DNA of 64,000 bases from Corynebacterium jeddahense (GTDB lineage: Bacteria > Actinomycetota > Actinomycetes > Mycobacteriales > Mycobacteriaceae): assembly GCF_028609865.1 (NCBI RefSeq), contig NZ_CP063194.1:62001-126000 (forward strand), read 5' to 3'. Shown here piece by piece: positions 25,933 to 34,518 of the stretch. The translations under genes and the position numbers were made by a program. Each line of letters starts with the position of its first letter. Position 1 is the first letter of the stretch. The notes under the pieces are model-generated. The model was not told the DNA's origin. It ran no database searches and saw only the letters and a program-made list of their open reading frames with translations.

Positions 25933-26586
25933 ATGCGCACACGCATGGCCTGCGCCGCAGTCGCTGCCACGCTCACCCTCGCCACCGTCGCGCCTGCTCA
26001 GGCAGCGGAATACCAGCCGACCTCAGTGCTGCCCGGCTTCACCGGCACCCTCGACGCGCCGCTGCCGCGCGGCGAGGCCTGGTTCGAGGCGACCTCCAAC
26101 CCGGATTGGGCCATGGTCGGCCCAGACGGCACCATCCGCCTCGCGCCGGGGGAGGACGTCACCCCCGGCACCTACGAGTGGCCCGTGCAGGCGACCTTCC
26201 AGGACAACCACACCGAGACCTACCCGGTCCGCGTCACCGTCGGGCAGGAGCAGACGGCCGACGCCTCCCAGGAGGGCGCCGTCATCGACGCGTTCGTGCA
26301 GTACGCCCCCGAGGTGACCAAGCAGTGCTCCGCCACCGCCCTCGGCGTCGGCCTGCCCCTGCTCGTCCTCCTGCCGCTCGGCTTCGCCTCCCAGCTCAGC
26401 CTCCCGTTCGTGGCCAAGCAGAGCGAGCTGAACCTGCAGGTAGCGAACCTGCCGTTCCTCCCCCCGCTCAACATCGACGTTCACCTGCGCGACCTCAACT
26501 CGCAGAAGGTGGACATGGGCATCGCCGGCGCGCTCACCGTCGCGGGCCTCGCCGGCGCCGGCGCCATCATTTCCCAGTGCTCGTAG
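25933..26586 (+). CDS. Secreted Rib/YPDG-like surface protein with Cys-TM-TM-Cys C-terminus
   Basis: 217 aa from ATG 25933 (AGGGAGG five bases upstream). The signal peptide ends near APAQA. A short beta-sandwich-like domain follows (DGTIRLAPGEDVTPGTYEWPV ... TYPVRVTV), reminiscent of Rib/alpha-like or YPDG repeats. The C-terminal module has C132, a hydrophobic helix (LGVGLPLLVLLPLGF), a loop of about 40 residues, a second helix (GIAGALTVAGLAGAGAII) and C216 next to the stop. The same layout ends the proteins at 56599-61020 and 62781-64000. The function is unknown; it is probably a surface protein held by the helical hairpin and not by sortase. Confidence 0.75.
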   Translation: MRTRMACAAVAATLTLATVAPAQAAEYQPTSVLPGFTGTLDAPLPRGEAWFEATSNPDWAMVGPDGTIRLAPGEDVTPGTYEWPVQATFQDNHTETYPVRVTVGQEQTADASQEGAVIDAFVQYAPEVTKQCSATALGVGLPLLVLLPLGFASQLSLPFVAKQSELNLQVANLPFLPPLNIDVHLRDLNSQKVDMGIAGALTVAGLAGAGAIISQCS

Positions 26587-28678
26587 GGTCCTCCGGCCAC
26601 GCGTGCTTGGGGTAGCGCCCCCGCATCTCGCGGCGCACGTCCTGGTACGGCCCGGCCCAGAAACTGTCCAGGTCGTCCGTCACCGCGAGCGGCCGCCCCG
26701 CCGGAGAGAGCAGGTGGTACTGCACCTTCACGCCCGCGACCGTCGCGTTCGTCTGCCCGAACATGTGCTGCAGCTTCACCCGCTTCACCGGCCGCCCGCT
26801 GCCGTACTCGAACTCCCTCGGCGCCACCCGGTCGAGCTCCGCGGCCTGCTTCCAGTCGAGCTGGCGCAGCATCGCGGCGCGCATATCGCAGTTGCGTATC
26901 GACGCACCTCCGGCCACCTCCCGCACCTCCACCGAGTAGTCGCCCTGGGCGACATCCGGCCAGCCCAGCGTCGCGTGGAGGAAGTCGAGCCGCTCCTTGA
27001 GGTGCTGCTCGGACTCCGTGAGCGGGAAACTGTCGAAGTCCACGCCCGCCAGCGCCGCCGCGGCCTCGTCCGGGGTGAGCTTCACCGGCGTGGAGGAGAG
27101 CTCGATCGCGCCGACGCGGGTGATCTTCCGGCCGCGCACCTTGCCGTCCTCGAGGAAGGCCCGCGTCTCCTCGACAACCCTGTGCTGCGGGAACGCGATC
27201 GGTTCGGCCTCGCGGATGACCGCGCCACCCTTCGTGCGCTGCACCTCCGCCGCCGCGATCCACTCCGCGCGCGAGTGGAACGCCGCGCGCGTGCCCGAGG
27301 CGAGCTGGTACTCGTCGCCCACCTTCTTCGCGATCCACTGTGGGAACGCAGACGCAATCACCTCCCCGGCAGGTGCGGGACCCTTATCTTCGACGAGCCT
27401 GGCCAGCCGCTTCGGGTCCGCGTCGCCCGCGAGCCGGGCCACGGTGGGCGCGGCCTGGGCGCCGAACTCGAGCAGGGCGGCGCCGAGCCTGGGGTCGAGG
27501 GGGAGCGTGGCCAGCCGCTTGCCCAGATCCGTGATCGTGCCGCCGTCCAATGCCCCGATCGCCTCGAGGTTGTGTTCGGCTTCGGTGAGGTCCGGAGGGG
27601 CGTCGAGAAGCGGGAGGTCCGGCGACCCCCACGCCGCCATCGTGAGCGCGGCGGCGGTGAGGTCCGCGGTGAGGATTTCGGGGGTGATGTCGGGCTGCAT
27701 CTTCGCGTACTCGTCGCGCGAAAACACGCGGACAACCTCGCCGGGACCCTCGCGGCCGGCGCGGCCCGCCCGCTGGTCGGCGCTCGTCTTCGCCTCCGTC
27801 ACCGTGACCAGGCCGGTCATGCCGCGACTGTCGCGTTTCGGGACCCTCGACAGCCCGGCGTCGACCACCTTGCGCACACCCGGCACCGTGATCGAGGACT
27901 CGGCGACCGACGTCGCCACCACCACGCGTGCATCGCCGTTGAGCGCGGCGTCCTGCTCCTTGCTGGTGAGCCTGCCGTGCAGCGGCGCGGCGTCGTCGAG
28001 GAAGCCGCAGACGAGGTCCACCTCGCGCACCCCGGGCACGAACACCAGCGTGCGCTCGCCGTGCTTCGCCTGCTCCGCGACGTGGCGGTAGAACTCCCGG
28101 GTGCCCCGGATCCGCTCCGGGTGCGGCGCGTAGCTGATGTCGAGGGGGTGGGTCACCGCCTCCGTCGACAGGATGCGGGCGCCCATGTGGTCGGCGAACT
28201 TCCGCGCGTCGAGGGTCGCGGACATGGCGGCGAGGTAGAGGTCCTCGCGCAGTTCGGCGACCTCCATGCACATCGCGAGCACGAGGTCCGTGTCCAGCTG
28301 GCGCTCGTGCACCTCGTCGATGACCACGGCGCCGACGCCCTCGAGGTCAGGGTCCTTGAGCAGGCGGTTGAGCAGCACGCCGGGCGTGACGAATTCGACG
28401 AGCGCGCCGTCCTTATGTTCGCCGCGGATGCTGTAGCCGACGTTGGTGCCGAGCGGAGTGCCGTCGAGAAGCGAAAGCCTCCGCGCCGCGGACCGCACCG
28501 CCACCCTGCGCGGCGCCGTGACCAGCGTCTTTCCCGCCACGTTCGCAATCGCGGGCGGGACCAGCGTGGTCTTGCCGGTGCCGGGCGGCGCCTCGACGAC
28601 GAGCGGGCCCGTGGTGGGCAGCCCGCCGATCACGCGCGACACGGGGAGACCGCTGCCGATTTTCACCAGGTCGAACAT
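26567..28678 (-). CDS. hrpB: ATP-dependent RNA helicase HrpB
   Basis: 703 aa, a DEAH-box superfamily 2 helicase. Motif I is PPGTGKTT, motif II is DEVH in VVIDEVHERQ, motif III is MSATLD and motif VI is QRAGRAGREG. The winged-helix and HA2 region and the HrpB-specific C-terminal domain (ending GRYPKHAWPEDP) are all present, slightly short of the enterobacterial 809 aa. The cellular role is unresolved in the family. ATG 28678 has TACCCT eight bases upstream. This box shares its TA with the -10 box of divergent thpR. The 3' end overlaps the preceding plus-strand gene by 20 bp. Confidence 0.9.
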   Translation of the reverse strand: MFDLVKIGSGLPVSRVIGGLPTTGPLVVEAPPGTGKTTLVPPAIANVAGKTLVTAPRRVAVRSAARRLSLLDGTPLGTNVGYSIRGEHKDGALVEFVTPGVLLNRLLKDPDLEGVGAVVIDEVHERQLDTDLVLAMCMEVAELREDLYLAAMSATLDARKFADHMGARILSTEAVTHPLDISYAPHPERIRGTREFYRHVAEQAKHGERTLVFVPGVREVDLVCGFLDDAAPLHGRLTSKEQDAALNGDARVVVATSVAESSITVPGVRKVVDAGLSRVPKRDSRGMTGLVTVTEAKTSADQRAGRAGREGPGEVVRVFSRDEYAKMQPDITPEILTADLTAAALTMAAWGSPDLPLLDAPPDLTEAEHNLEAIGALDGGTITDLGKRLATLPLDPRLGAALLEFGAQAAPTVARLAGDADPKRLARLVEDKGPAPAGEVIASAFPQWIAKKVGDEYQLASGTRAAFHSRAEWIAAAEVQRTKGGAVIREAEPIAFPQHRVVEETRAFLEDGKVRGRKITRVGAIELSSTPVKLTPDEAAAALAGVDFDSFPLTESEQHLKERLDFLHATLGWPDVAQGDYSVEVREVAGGASIRNCDMRAAMLRQLDWKQAAELDRVAPREFEYGSGRPVKRVKLQHMFGQTNATVAGVKVQYHLLSPAGRPLAVTDDLDSFWAGPYQDVRREMRGRYPKHAWPEDPTSTGK

Positions 28679-28686
28679 GGCAATCC

Positions 28687-28696
28687 AGGGTAGCGT
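28687..28696. promoter_or_regulatory. Overlapping divergent -10 boxes of hrpB and thpR
   Basis: AGGGTAGCGT contains TACCCT on the minus strand (for hrpB, eight bases from its ATG) and TAGCGT on the plus strand (for thpR, seven bases from its ATG). They overlap in one TA. Both genes would be leaderless, with 25 bp between start codons. Confidence 0.55.
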
Positions 28697-28703
28697 GTGG
28701 GCC

Positions 28704-29246
28704 ATGAGACGCCTCTTCGCAGCGATCGTCCCACCGGCCGATGTGCGCGAACACCTCATCACCGCCCTGCGCCCCATCCGCGACTTCTCCGGCACCGAGG
28801 TGCGGTGGACAGACCCGGACAACTGGCACATCACGGTCGCGTTCTACGGGGCCCAGCCTAACGACGCCGCCGCGGTCACCGACCATCTCGCCCAGGCCAC
28901 CGCTTTCACCCGGCCCCTCCGCTTACACCTGCGGGGGGCCGGGTGTTTTGATCGGCGCACCCTCTGGATCGGCGTCGGCGGGGACAAGGCGCCCCTGAAG
29001 GACCTCATGGCCGACTGCCAGCTCGACCCGGACACGCGGCGCCGCCAGCGCGCCCACCTCTCCGTCGCGCGCACTGGGACGAGGACGAGGGACCATTGGC
29101 TTCTCGACGACCACGCGCACGCCCTCGCCATCTACACCGGGCCGGAGTTCGCCGCCGACGAGGTGTTGCTGCTCGAGTCCCACCTGGGCAAGGGCCGCAG
29201 CGGCGGGCCGAAGTACGAGGTCGTGGACACGTTCTACCTGCGCTAG
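28704..29246 (+). CDS. thpR: RNA 2',3'-cyclic phosphodiesterase
   Basis: 180 aa, a 2H phosphoesterase. The two H-x-T/S-x motifs are HITV (NWHITVAF) and HLSV (AHLSVAR); the second has Ser in place of Thr, which is common. The protein opens cyclic phosphates on RNA ends and may ligate tRNA halves in vitro. MRRLFAAIVPPADV is the usual N-terminus. Its start lies 25 bp from the hrpB start on the other strand. The 3' end overlaps the convergent HNH gene by four bases. Confidence 0.92.
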   Translation: MRRLFAAIVPPADVREHLITALRPIRDFSGTEVRWTDPDNWHITVAFYGAQPNDAAAVTDHLAQATAFTRPLRLHLRGAGCFDRRTLWIGVGGDKAPLKDLMADCQLDPDTRRRQRAHLSVARTGTRTRDHWLLDDHAHALAIYTGPEFAADEVLLLESHLGKGRSGGPKYEVVDTFYLR

Positions 29247-30799
29247 GCGGTGGTTTCGCCGGGGATTTCGATGAAGCCGTATGGGAAGTAGACGCATCCG
29301 TGTTGGAGTGCGAAGTCGTAGTTGAGGAGGTATTGGGTGAGGTCTATGTGGTGTAGTTCTTCGGCGGGGTAGGTGTATTCGGGGTCGGGGATGGGTGGTT
29401 CGTAGGGTTCTTCGGGTAGTGGTTCTTGGTAGGGCATGTGTGGGGTGAAGGGGAAGCGCATGTCGTATTCCTCTTCGAGGTGTTGGATTGCTGTGGTGGC
29501 GCGTGTGAGGTCGAGGTCTGTGTCGAATTGGTCGAGGATGGTGTGGCCTTTGGCGTAGAACTCCGCCAGGCGGGCCCGGTTTTTGCGTACGTTGGCCAGG
29601 CTGGAGCGCCACCGGGGTGTCGTCGGCGTGAACTGGCTGTGCAGGAGGCTGTCGGGCGATTCGATCTCGAAGGTGCCGTCGGCGAAGAGCCAGATGATGT
29701 CGCCGGTGGTGGGGTCGGGGATGTAGAAGGCCCGGCGGTCTGTCTTCATGTTGTGGTGGTGTTGGCAGAGGGGGAACAGGTTGCCCACCGCGGTTTCGCC
29801 GCCTTCTTCGTAGGGGATGCGGTGGTCGAGCTGGCACTGTTCCGCGGGGCGGTTGCAGCCCGGGTAGACGCACGTCCTGTTTCGGGCGCCCACCGCCTGG
29901 CGCATCGCCTCGCTCGGGGCGTAGCCCCGGAGCACCTGCTCGGCGGCGGCGTCGAGGTTGCGCTCGACGGGCTCCGACTCGGCCAGCCAATCGTCGAAGG
30001 CGGCGGTCGCCTCCGGGTCGGTCCACCCGCTGCCGGGGATGTACACCGGGTCGCCCTCCGCGCGGCCTTTTGGACTGTAGACGTTGATGACGGGTCGTGC
30101 TTGCGCGCCTGCGAGTTCGCCGGAGAGAAGTTGTTCGGCGGCTTCTACCGTGCTGATGCCGTGTTCGCGTGCGATGGCGGTGACGTGGACGTGGATGCGT
30201 TTGCTGGTCGTGGCGTTGGTGAGCAGTTCGATGCGGCAGCGCTGGGTGCCGTCGATGCTGTAGGTGTCGAAGCGGAGGGTGTCGTCGGTGTTTTGTTCCC
30301 GCTTGGTGCGTTTGCGTTTGTCGTAGGCGCGGGTGGGGTCGAGGCGTTTGATGGCGGCGCGGATCCGGTCGGTGACTGTTTTGCGTTGGGGGAGGAGTTG
30401 GTTGTGGCGTTTCGGGGTGAAGGTGTCGACGAGGATGTCGTCGATGACTGCGTAGAACTCGTCGTCCGCGTCGGGTCCGAGTTCTTCGAGTGTGGTGTAG
30501 ACCGCGGTGAGGTGGGCGATGTCCATGACGCGGGTGTCGCGTTGGAGTGCCCGCAGGTTCGGGAGTTCCTGTAGTGCGGCGTGTCCGAGGATGGCGTGTT
30601 TGACGAGGGTTTTTGACCACCCGGTGGCGGCTTGCAGTTTTGTGACCGCGACGTCGAAGTCTTCGATGTCGAACCCTGGGTAGGAGTAGTGCCCGAACAT
30701 TGCCCAGTAGGTGTCGCGGATGAGTTGTGCTGCTTCGCTATCTGGGTCGTGTTCTCGCTGGTTACGGAACGTTTTTGGTGCCGTGGTTGCCGTTGTCAT
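29243..30799 (-). CDS. DUF222 HNH endonuclease-domain protein
   Basis: 518 aa from ATG 30799, with a G-rich site (AAAGGGGGC) just upstream. The N-terminal 300 residues are the helical DUF222 region common in actinobacteria. Near 305-365 lies an HNH domain with zinc-like cysteines and the catalytic His: CVYPGCNRPAEQC, then LDHRIPYEEGG and CQHHHNMKT. The family is repeated many times in such genomes and its target is unknown; some copies are thought mobile. The gene uses more T-rich codons than its neighbours on the antisense reading and its promoter region (30800-30900) is AT-rich, which hints at horizontal gain. Confidence 0.88.
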   Translation of the reverse strand: MTTATTAPKTFRNQREHDPDSEAAQLIRDTYWAMFGHYSYPGFDIEDFDVAVTKLQAATGWSKTLVKHAILGHAALQELPNLRALQRDTRVMDIAHLTAVYTTLEELGPDADDEFYAVIDDILVDTFTPKRHNQLLPQRKTVTDRIRAAIKRLDPTRAYDKRKRTKREQNTDDTLRFDTYSIDGTQRCRIELLTNATTSKRIHVHVTAIAREHGISTVEAAEQLLSGELAGAQARPVINVYSPKGRAEGDPVYIPGSGWTDPEATAAFDDWLAESEPVERNLDAAAEQVLRGYAPSEAMRQAVGARNRTCVYPGCNRPAEQCQLDHRIPYEEGGETAVGNLFPLCQHHHNMKTDRRAFYIPDPTTGDIIWLFADGTFEIESPDSLLHSQFTPTTPRWRSSLANVRKNRARLAEFYAKGHTILDQFDTDLDLTRATTAIQHLEEEYDMRFPFTPHMPYQEPLPEEPYEPPIPDPEYTYPAEELHHIDLTQYLLNYDFALQHGCVYFPYGFIEIPGETTA

Positions 30800-30962
30800 T
30801 GCCGCCCCCTTTTTGTTGTTGCGTTCCGTTATAACGAACATACGAACGGTGCGCAACCCTATACGCGGGAAAAATAAGCTAATCGCCCAACATCTGTGCG
30901 ATTACCTACATACCCGGCTGAACACACCATACAAAACGCTGCCGACACGCTACGCTGAGCGC

Positions 30963-31586
30963 GTGCTGTTCGACGCCATCCCCCGCCGCCCCGCCAACCC
31001 GCTGCCGGGCGTCGTGCACTTGCCCGCGTTCCTCGCCCCCGACGAGCAAGCGTCGCTCGTCGACCAGGCCCGCCAGCTCGCGCGCAGTGTGGCCGGGACG
31101 CCGGTTGCTATGCGACGCCCACAGGTCGGCAACGGCCAAATGGACGCCTGGATGCTCTCCCTCGGCTGGTTCTGGGCGACGAACCCGTACCGCATGGTCA
31201 GGCACCCGCAGGTCCCGCCGATCCCCGACAACTTCCAGGCGCTCGCGGACGCAGCCCTCAGAGGCGCCCGCGCGATCGACCCGCTCGTGGGCCCGACGCC
31301 GCGGATCGAGACGGCGCTGGTGAACTTCTACCCGCCGGGCAAGGGGATGGGCGCGCACGTGGACGCGGAGGAAGAGTCCGACAACGCGGTGGTGAGCCTC
31401 TCGTTCGGGCAGGACGCGGTGTTCCGCATCGGGGGCCGCGATATCCTCCTCATGTCCGGCGACGCCGTGGTCTTCGGCGGCCCCGCCCGCCGTGCGAGGC
31501 ACGCCGTGCTGGGCGCCAAGCGGGGCACGTCGACGCTGCTCGACGGCCGGCTGAACATCACGATGCGGCAGATGGAGGAGACATGA
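30963..31586 (+). CDS. AlkB-family 2-oxoglutarate/Fe(II) dioxygenase
   Basis: 207 aa from GTG 30963. It is predicted to repair alkylated bases by oxidative demethylation. Iron ligands are H-x-D in GAHVDAEEE and a distal His in [16 protein letters not shown] supplies the 2-oxoglutarate arginine. [10 protein letters not shown] is the family nucleotide-recognition lid region. TACGCT six bases upstream suggests a leaderless GTG start. The stop overlaps the next ATG (ATGA), so it heads a three-gene operon with a LysE exporter and an SDR remnant. Confidence 0.88.
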   Translation: MLFDAIPRRPANPLPGVVHLPAFLAPDEQASLVDQARQLARSVAGTPVAMRRPQVGNGQMDAWMLSLGWFWATNPYRMVRHPQVPPIPDNFQALADAALRGARAIDPLVGPTPRIETALVNFYPPGKGMGAHVDAEEESDNAVVSLSFGQDAVFRIGGRDILLMSGDAVVFGGPARRARHAVLGAKRGTSTLLDGRLNITMRQMEET

Positions 31587-32155
31587 TCGCGCTGCTCGGC
31601 GTGTGGCTCGCCGCGATCGCGAGCCCGGGCCCGGACCTGTTCCAGATCGTCCGCGTCGGCGCGAAGGACCGCCGCGCGGGGGTCCTGTGCGCGCTCGGCA
31701 TCATGGCGGGCAACACCATCTGGATCGTCGCCTCGCTCGCCGGGCTGAGCGCGATCATCGAGGCGTTCCCGCAGGTCCTCTCGGTGCTGCAGATCGTCGG
31801 CGGGGCCTACCTGCTGTGGATGGGCGTCGGCGCGATGCGCGCGAAGGACCCGTCGCTGCCGGAGGCGCAGCACGTGCGCAGGCCGTTCCTCACCGGGCTG
31901 GCCACGAACCTCTCCAACCCGAAGGCGGTGCTCTTCTTCGGCGCGATCTTCGCCCAGTTCGCGGACGTGGGCTGGGCCGCGGCGCCGCTGCTCGTCGCCA
32001 CCGGCGTGGCGTGGTTCGTCGGCGTCGCGCTCGGCGTCCGCGCGATGGCGGGCACGATCGAGCGGTACGGCAGGCTTATCGACGTCGCAACGGGCGCCAT
32101 CTTCATCGCGTTAGCCGTGTGGATGCTCTGGGAGGGCCTACACTTCGGCGCATGA
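31583..32155 (+). CDS. LysE/RhtB-family amino acid exporter
   Basis: 190 aa with five or six membrane helices. Family signatures are the early [22 protein letters not shown] and [16 protein letters not shown]. It exports amino acids or related small molecules; the substrate cannot be told. It is slightly short (family about 205 aa), and starts immediately without the usual few residues ahead of helix 1. ATG overlaps the AlkB-like gene's stop and its TGA overlaps the next ATG, so all three are translationally coupled. Confidence 0.87.
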   Translation: MIALLGVWLAAIASPGPDLFQIVRVGAKDRRAGVLCALGIMAGNTIWIVASLAGLSAIIEAFPQVLSVLQIVGGAYLLWMGVGAMRAKDPSLPEAQHVRRPFLTGLATNLSNPKAVLFFGAIFAQFADVGWAAAPLLVATGVAWFVGVALGVRAMAGTIERYGRLIDVATGAIFIALAVWMLWEGLHFGA

Positions 32156-32724
32156 GCGAACAGAAGGTAGCAGTGGTCACCGGGGGCTCGGCGGGCATCG
32201 GCGAGGCGACGTGCAGGGCGCTGGCGAAGGACGGCTGGCAGGTCGTCGTGGCGGCCCGGCGCCTGGAGCGGTGCGAGCGCATCGCCGAGGAGATCGGGGG
32301 CGGGGCGAAGGAGCTCGACTACCTGCGCGACGCCGACGACGGCGACTGGGAGTGGATGTTCGAGGCGAACGTGATGGGCACGATGCGTGTCACCCGCACG
32401 CTGTACCCGCAGCTCAAGGCGTCGAAGGGGCTGGTGGTCAACATCGGGTCGGTCGCCGGCACGGACGCGTACAAGGGCGGCTCCGGCTACAACGCGGCGA
32501 AGTACGGGCTGCGCGGCGCCACGCGCGCGTTCCGGCGGGTGAAGACGGACTTCTCGCTCAACCGGTTCAACGGCGACGCGGAGCGCGCGAACGAGGTCTA
32601 CGAGGGCAAGTGCAACCTGGGCCCGGAGGACATCGCGGAGGCCGTGCGGTGGGTGGCCAGCCTGCCCGCGCACGTGAACGTGGACACGATGAGCATCATG
32701 CCGGTGGACCAGGCAGAGCGCTAG
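32152..32724 (+). pseudogene. Short-chain dehydrogenase with two in-frame internal deletions
   Basis: 190 aa where the family has about 245. The Rossmann start [11 protein letters not shown] is intact, as are Ser (NIGSVAGTD), Y-x3-K (YNAAK) and the C-terminal half. But the sequence passes straight from GGGAKELD to [12 protein letters not shown], so the segment with strand 4 and the NNAG motif (about 40-50 residues) is missing. A second gap of about a dozen residues falls between RAFRRVKT and DFSLNRF, where the PG motif should be. The reading frame survives both gaps. Such a protein should not bind NAD(P) normally, so I list it as a probable pseudogene. It is coupled to the LysE gene by ATGA. 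Confidence 0.65.
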
Positions 32725-32743
32725 CGGCATTACACTGTCCCGC

Positions 32744-33031
32744 ATGCATATCGACGTGCCCATTTCGGGCGAGACGATCAAACTCGGCCAGTTTCTCAAA
32801 CTGGCCAACCTCGTCGAGTCCGGCGGCCACGCGAAGGAGGCCATCGCGTCCGGCGAGGTCGCGGTGAACAACGAGGTGGTCACCTCGCGGGGACATTCGC
32901 TTATCGACGGCGATACCGTCTCCCTCGGCGAGGACTCCGCGACCGTGATCACCGGCGACGACGATGACGACTACTTCGACGAGCGCACCGCCGACGACGA
33001 CTTCGACCCCGAGAAGTGGAGGAACATGTAA
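32744..33031 (+). CDS. Small S4-domain RNA-binding protein
   Basis: 95 aa. The S4 fold is clear (IKLGQFLKLANLVESGGHAKEAI, then VNNEVVTSRGHSLIDGDTV), resembling the YaaA/YbcJ group. An acidic tail rich in Asp follows. It probably binds structured RNA, perhaps rRNA. TACACT seven bases before the ATG suggests a leaderless start. The stop overlaps the next ATG (TAATG), so it is coupled to the VOC protein gene. Confidence 0.88.
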   Translation: MHIDVPISGETIKLGQFLKLANLVESGGHAKEAIASGEVAVNNEVVTSRGHSLIDGDTVSLGEDSATVITGDDDDDYFDERTADDDFDPEKWRNM

Positions 33032-33711
33032 TGCCGGCGTTCGAGGGCAAGGAAGGCATGCCGTTCTGGCAGGACCTGGTGACCACCAGCCTGCTCAAGT
33101 CCACGCACTTCTACTCCGAGCTGCTCGGGTGGGAGATCGTGGACGGCACCGCGCGCAAGGAGGGGCTGCCGGTCGCCGGGCTGGTGAACGCGCAGATGGA
33201 CATGTGGGTGACGTCGTTCCTCGGCACCCCCGACGACGTGGAGCGGCTCGGCGGCAAGGTGCTCAGCGCCGACGAGACGATCACGCTGTGCCAAGACCCG
33301 GCGGGCGGGCTGTTCGGGCTCAAGGACTCCGACGAGCGCTTCGTCGCCGCCGGCGAGCCGGGCGTGCCGGTGTGGTACGAATACGTCGCCCCGGGCATGG
33401 AGGCGATCGACTTCTACGGCGAACTCTTCGACTGGGAGATCCGCGAGGACGACGGCTACTTCCTCGCGTTCGAGGACGGCGCGCCGTTTTTGGGCATGTT
33501 CGTCGGGGAGACGGCGCAGTGGTTCAGCTACTTCGGCGTCCGCGACCTCGAGGCCGCGTGCAGGCAGCTCGAGCAGCTCGGCGGCGGCGTCGAGTTCGGG
33601 CCCGAGAACGGCACGGCCGGCGTGCACGACCCGAACGGGGCGCAGTTCTTCCTCTCGGAGGTGGACGAGCCGGTGTTCGAGGAGATCGACGAAGCGGACT
33701 CGGAGCTGTGA
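33031..33711 (+). CDS. Two-domain VOC (glyoxalase-like) protein
   Basis: 226 aa made of two tandem vicinal-oxygen-chelate modules, about 10-110 and 120-220. Each has the FY-x-LxxWE start (THFYSELLGWEI; IDFYGELFDWEI) and ends with a D-P-x-G or D-P-N-G turn (QDPAGGLFG; HDPNGAQFF). Metal ligands are not obvious, as in many antibiotic- or hydroxylase-like VOC proteins. The substrate is unknown. It overlaps the S4 gene and the following GTG start (GTGA), so it lies in the middle of a coupled operon. Confidence 0.85.
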   Translation: MPAFEGKEGMPFWQDLVTTSLLKSTHFYSELLGWEIVDGTARKEGLPVAGLVNAQMDMWVTSFLGTPDDVERLGGKVLSADETITLCQDPAGGLFGLKDSDERFVAAGEPGVPVWYEYVAPGMEAIDFYGELFDWEIREDDGYFLAFEDGAPFLGMFVGETAQWFSYFGVRDLEAACRQLEQLGGGVEFGPENGTAGVHDPNGAQFFLSEVDEPVFEEIDEADSEL

Positions 33712-34427
33712 GGGCTGTGGGGACGCGGGCGGTGGCGCTGGCGGCGTCGATAAGCGTGCTGCTCGCGCCGAACGCGCAGGCGGTCCACGTGGCCCCGACG
33801 TACCTGCGGGAGCGCACGGCGCTCGCGGTGGTGCACCCGGACGGGCGGATCTCCATGTCCGCGGACGCCGAGGAGCCGCGCCCGGCGCTCTCGCTGGCGA
33901 AGCTCTACCTCGGGTACTGGGTGCTCTACCACGGCACGAGCGAGGAGCAGCGCAAAGTGCAGGGCATGATCGCGAACTCCGACGACGCGGTCGCCGGCGA
34001 ACTCGACGCCGCGCACCCGGAGGCGATCGACGAGATTGTCAAGGACTTCGAACTGAAAAACACCACGCGCGGCTCCTCCTGGGGCAACACGGAGACCTCG
34101 GCGCGGGACCTGGCCACCTTCATCTGCGCCATCCTCTGGGACCCGGTGGCCAAACCGCTGCTCAGGGGCATGGAGCGGCAGGCGGCGGTGGCCAACGACG
34201 GGTTCATCCAGGGCTTCGGCACCGCCCGGCTCGACGGGGCGAAGGGCTCGAAGATGGGGTGGGCCGACGACCGCGCGAGCGCGACCGGCAGCGTCTCCTA
34301 CGGCGAGACCGGCAAGGAGACCTGGGCGGTCGCGGCGCTGACGTACGGCACGGCGTACGAGAACACTATCGACGCCAAGGCGGGCGTCGAGCTGGTCGAA
34401 GACACGCCGAAGCAGGCGAAGCGATGA
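33708..34427 (+). CDS. Secreted serine hydrolase with beta-lactamase-like motifs
   Basis: 239 aa from GTG 33708, which overlaps the VOC stop. The signal peptide is AVALAASISVLLAPNAQA. S-x-x-K is SLAK, followed by ANSDDAVAG at the S-x-N/D position and K-M-G in GSKMGWADD replacing K-T/S-G. It is short for a beta-lactamase or DD-peptidase, so either a minimal member or a non-catalytic relative. The order of motifs matches the lipoprotein at 20871-21632. Its stop overlaps a small ATG frame that soon frameshifts (34424). Confidence 0.75.
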   Translation: MRAVGTRAVALAASISVLLAPNAQAVHVAPTYLRERTALAVVHPDGRISMSADAEEPRPALSLAKLYLGYWVLYHGTSEEQRKVQGMIANSDDAVAGELDAAHPEAIDEIVKDFELKNTTRGSSWGNTETSARDLATFICAILWDPVAKPLLRGMERQAAVANDGFIQGFGTARLDGAKGSKMGWADDRASATGSVSYGETGKETWAVAALTYGTAYENTIDAKAGVELVEDTPKQAKR

Positions 34428-34518
34428 AGCGCGCCGCCGCGGTGGCCGCCTGGACCTGCCCATGCAGTGGCTGCAGTTCATTCCGCCGACGCTGATGGCG
34501 CCGATCGTAGGAATGTAG
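34424..34518 (+). pseudogene. Remnant of a small protein gene, frameshifted
   Basis: ATG 34424 overlaps the previous stop (ATGA) and reads MKRAAAVAAW. One base out of frame the same stretch gives LDLPMQWLQFIPPTLMAPIV, which ends at TAG 34516-34518 and looks like natural protein sequence. A single-base change near 34450 would join them into a peptide of about 31 aa. The end overlaps the convergent gene at 34478. It may be a truncated relative of a small membrane protein; the identity is unknown. Confidence 0.35.
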
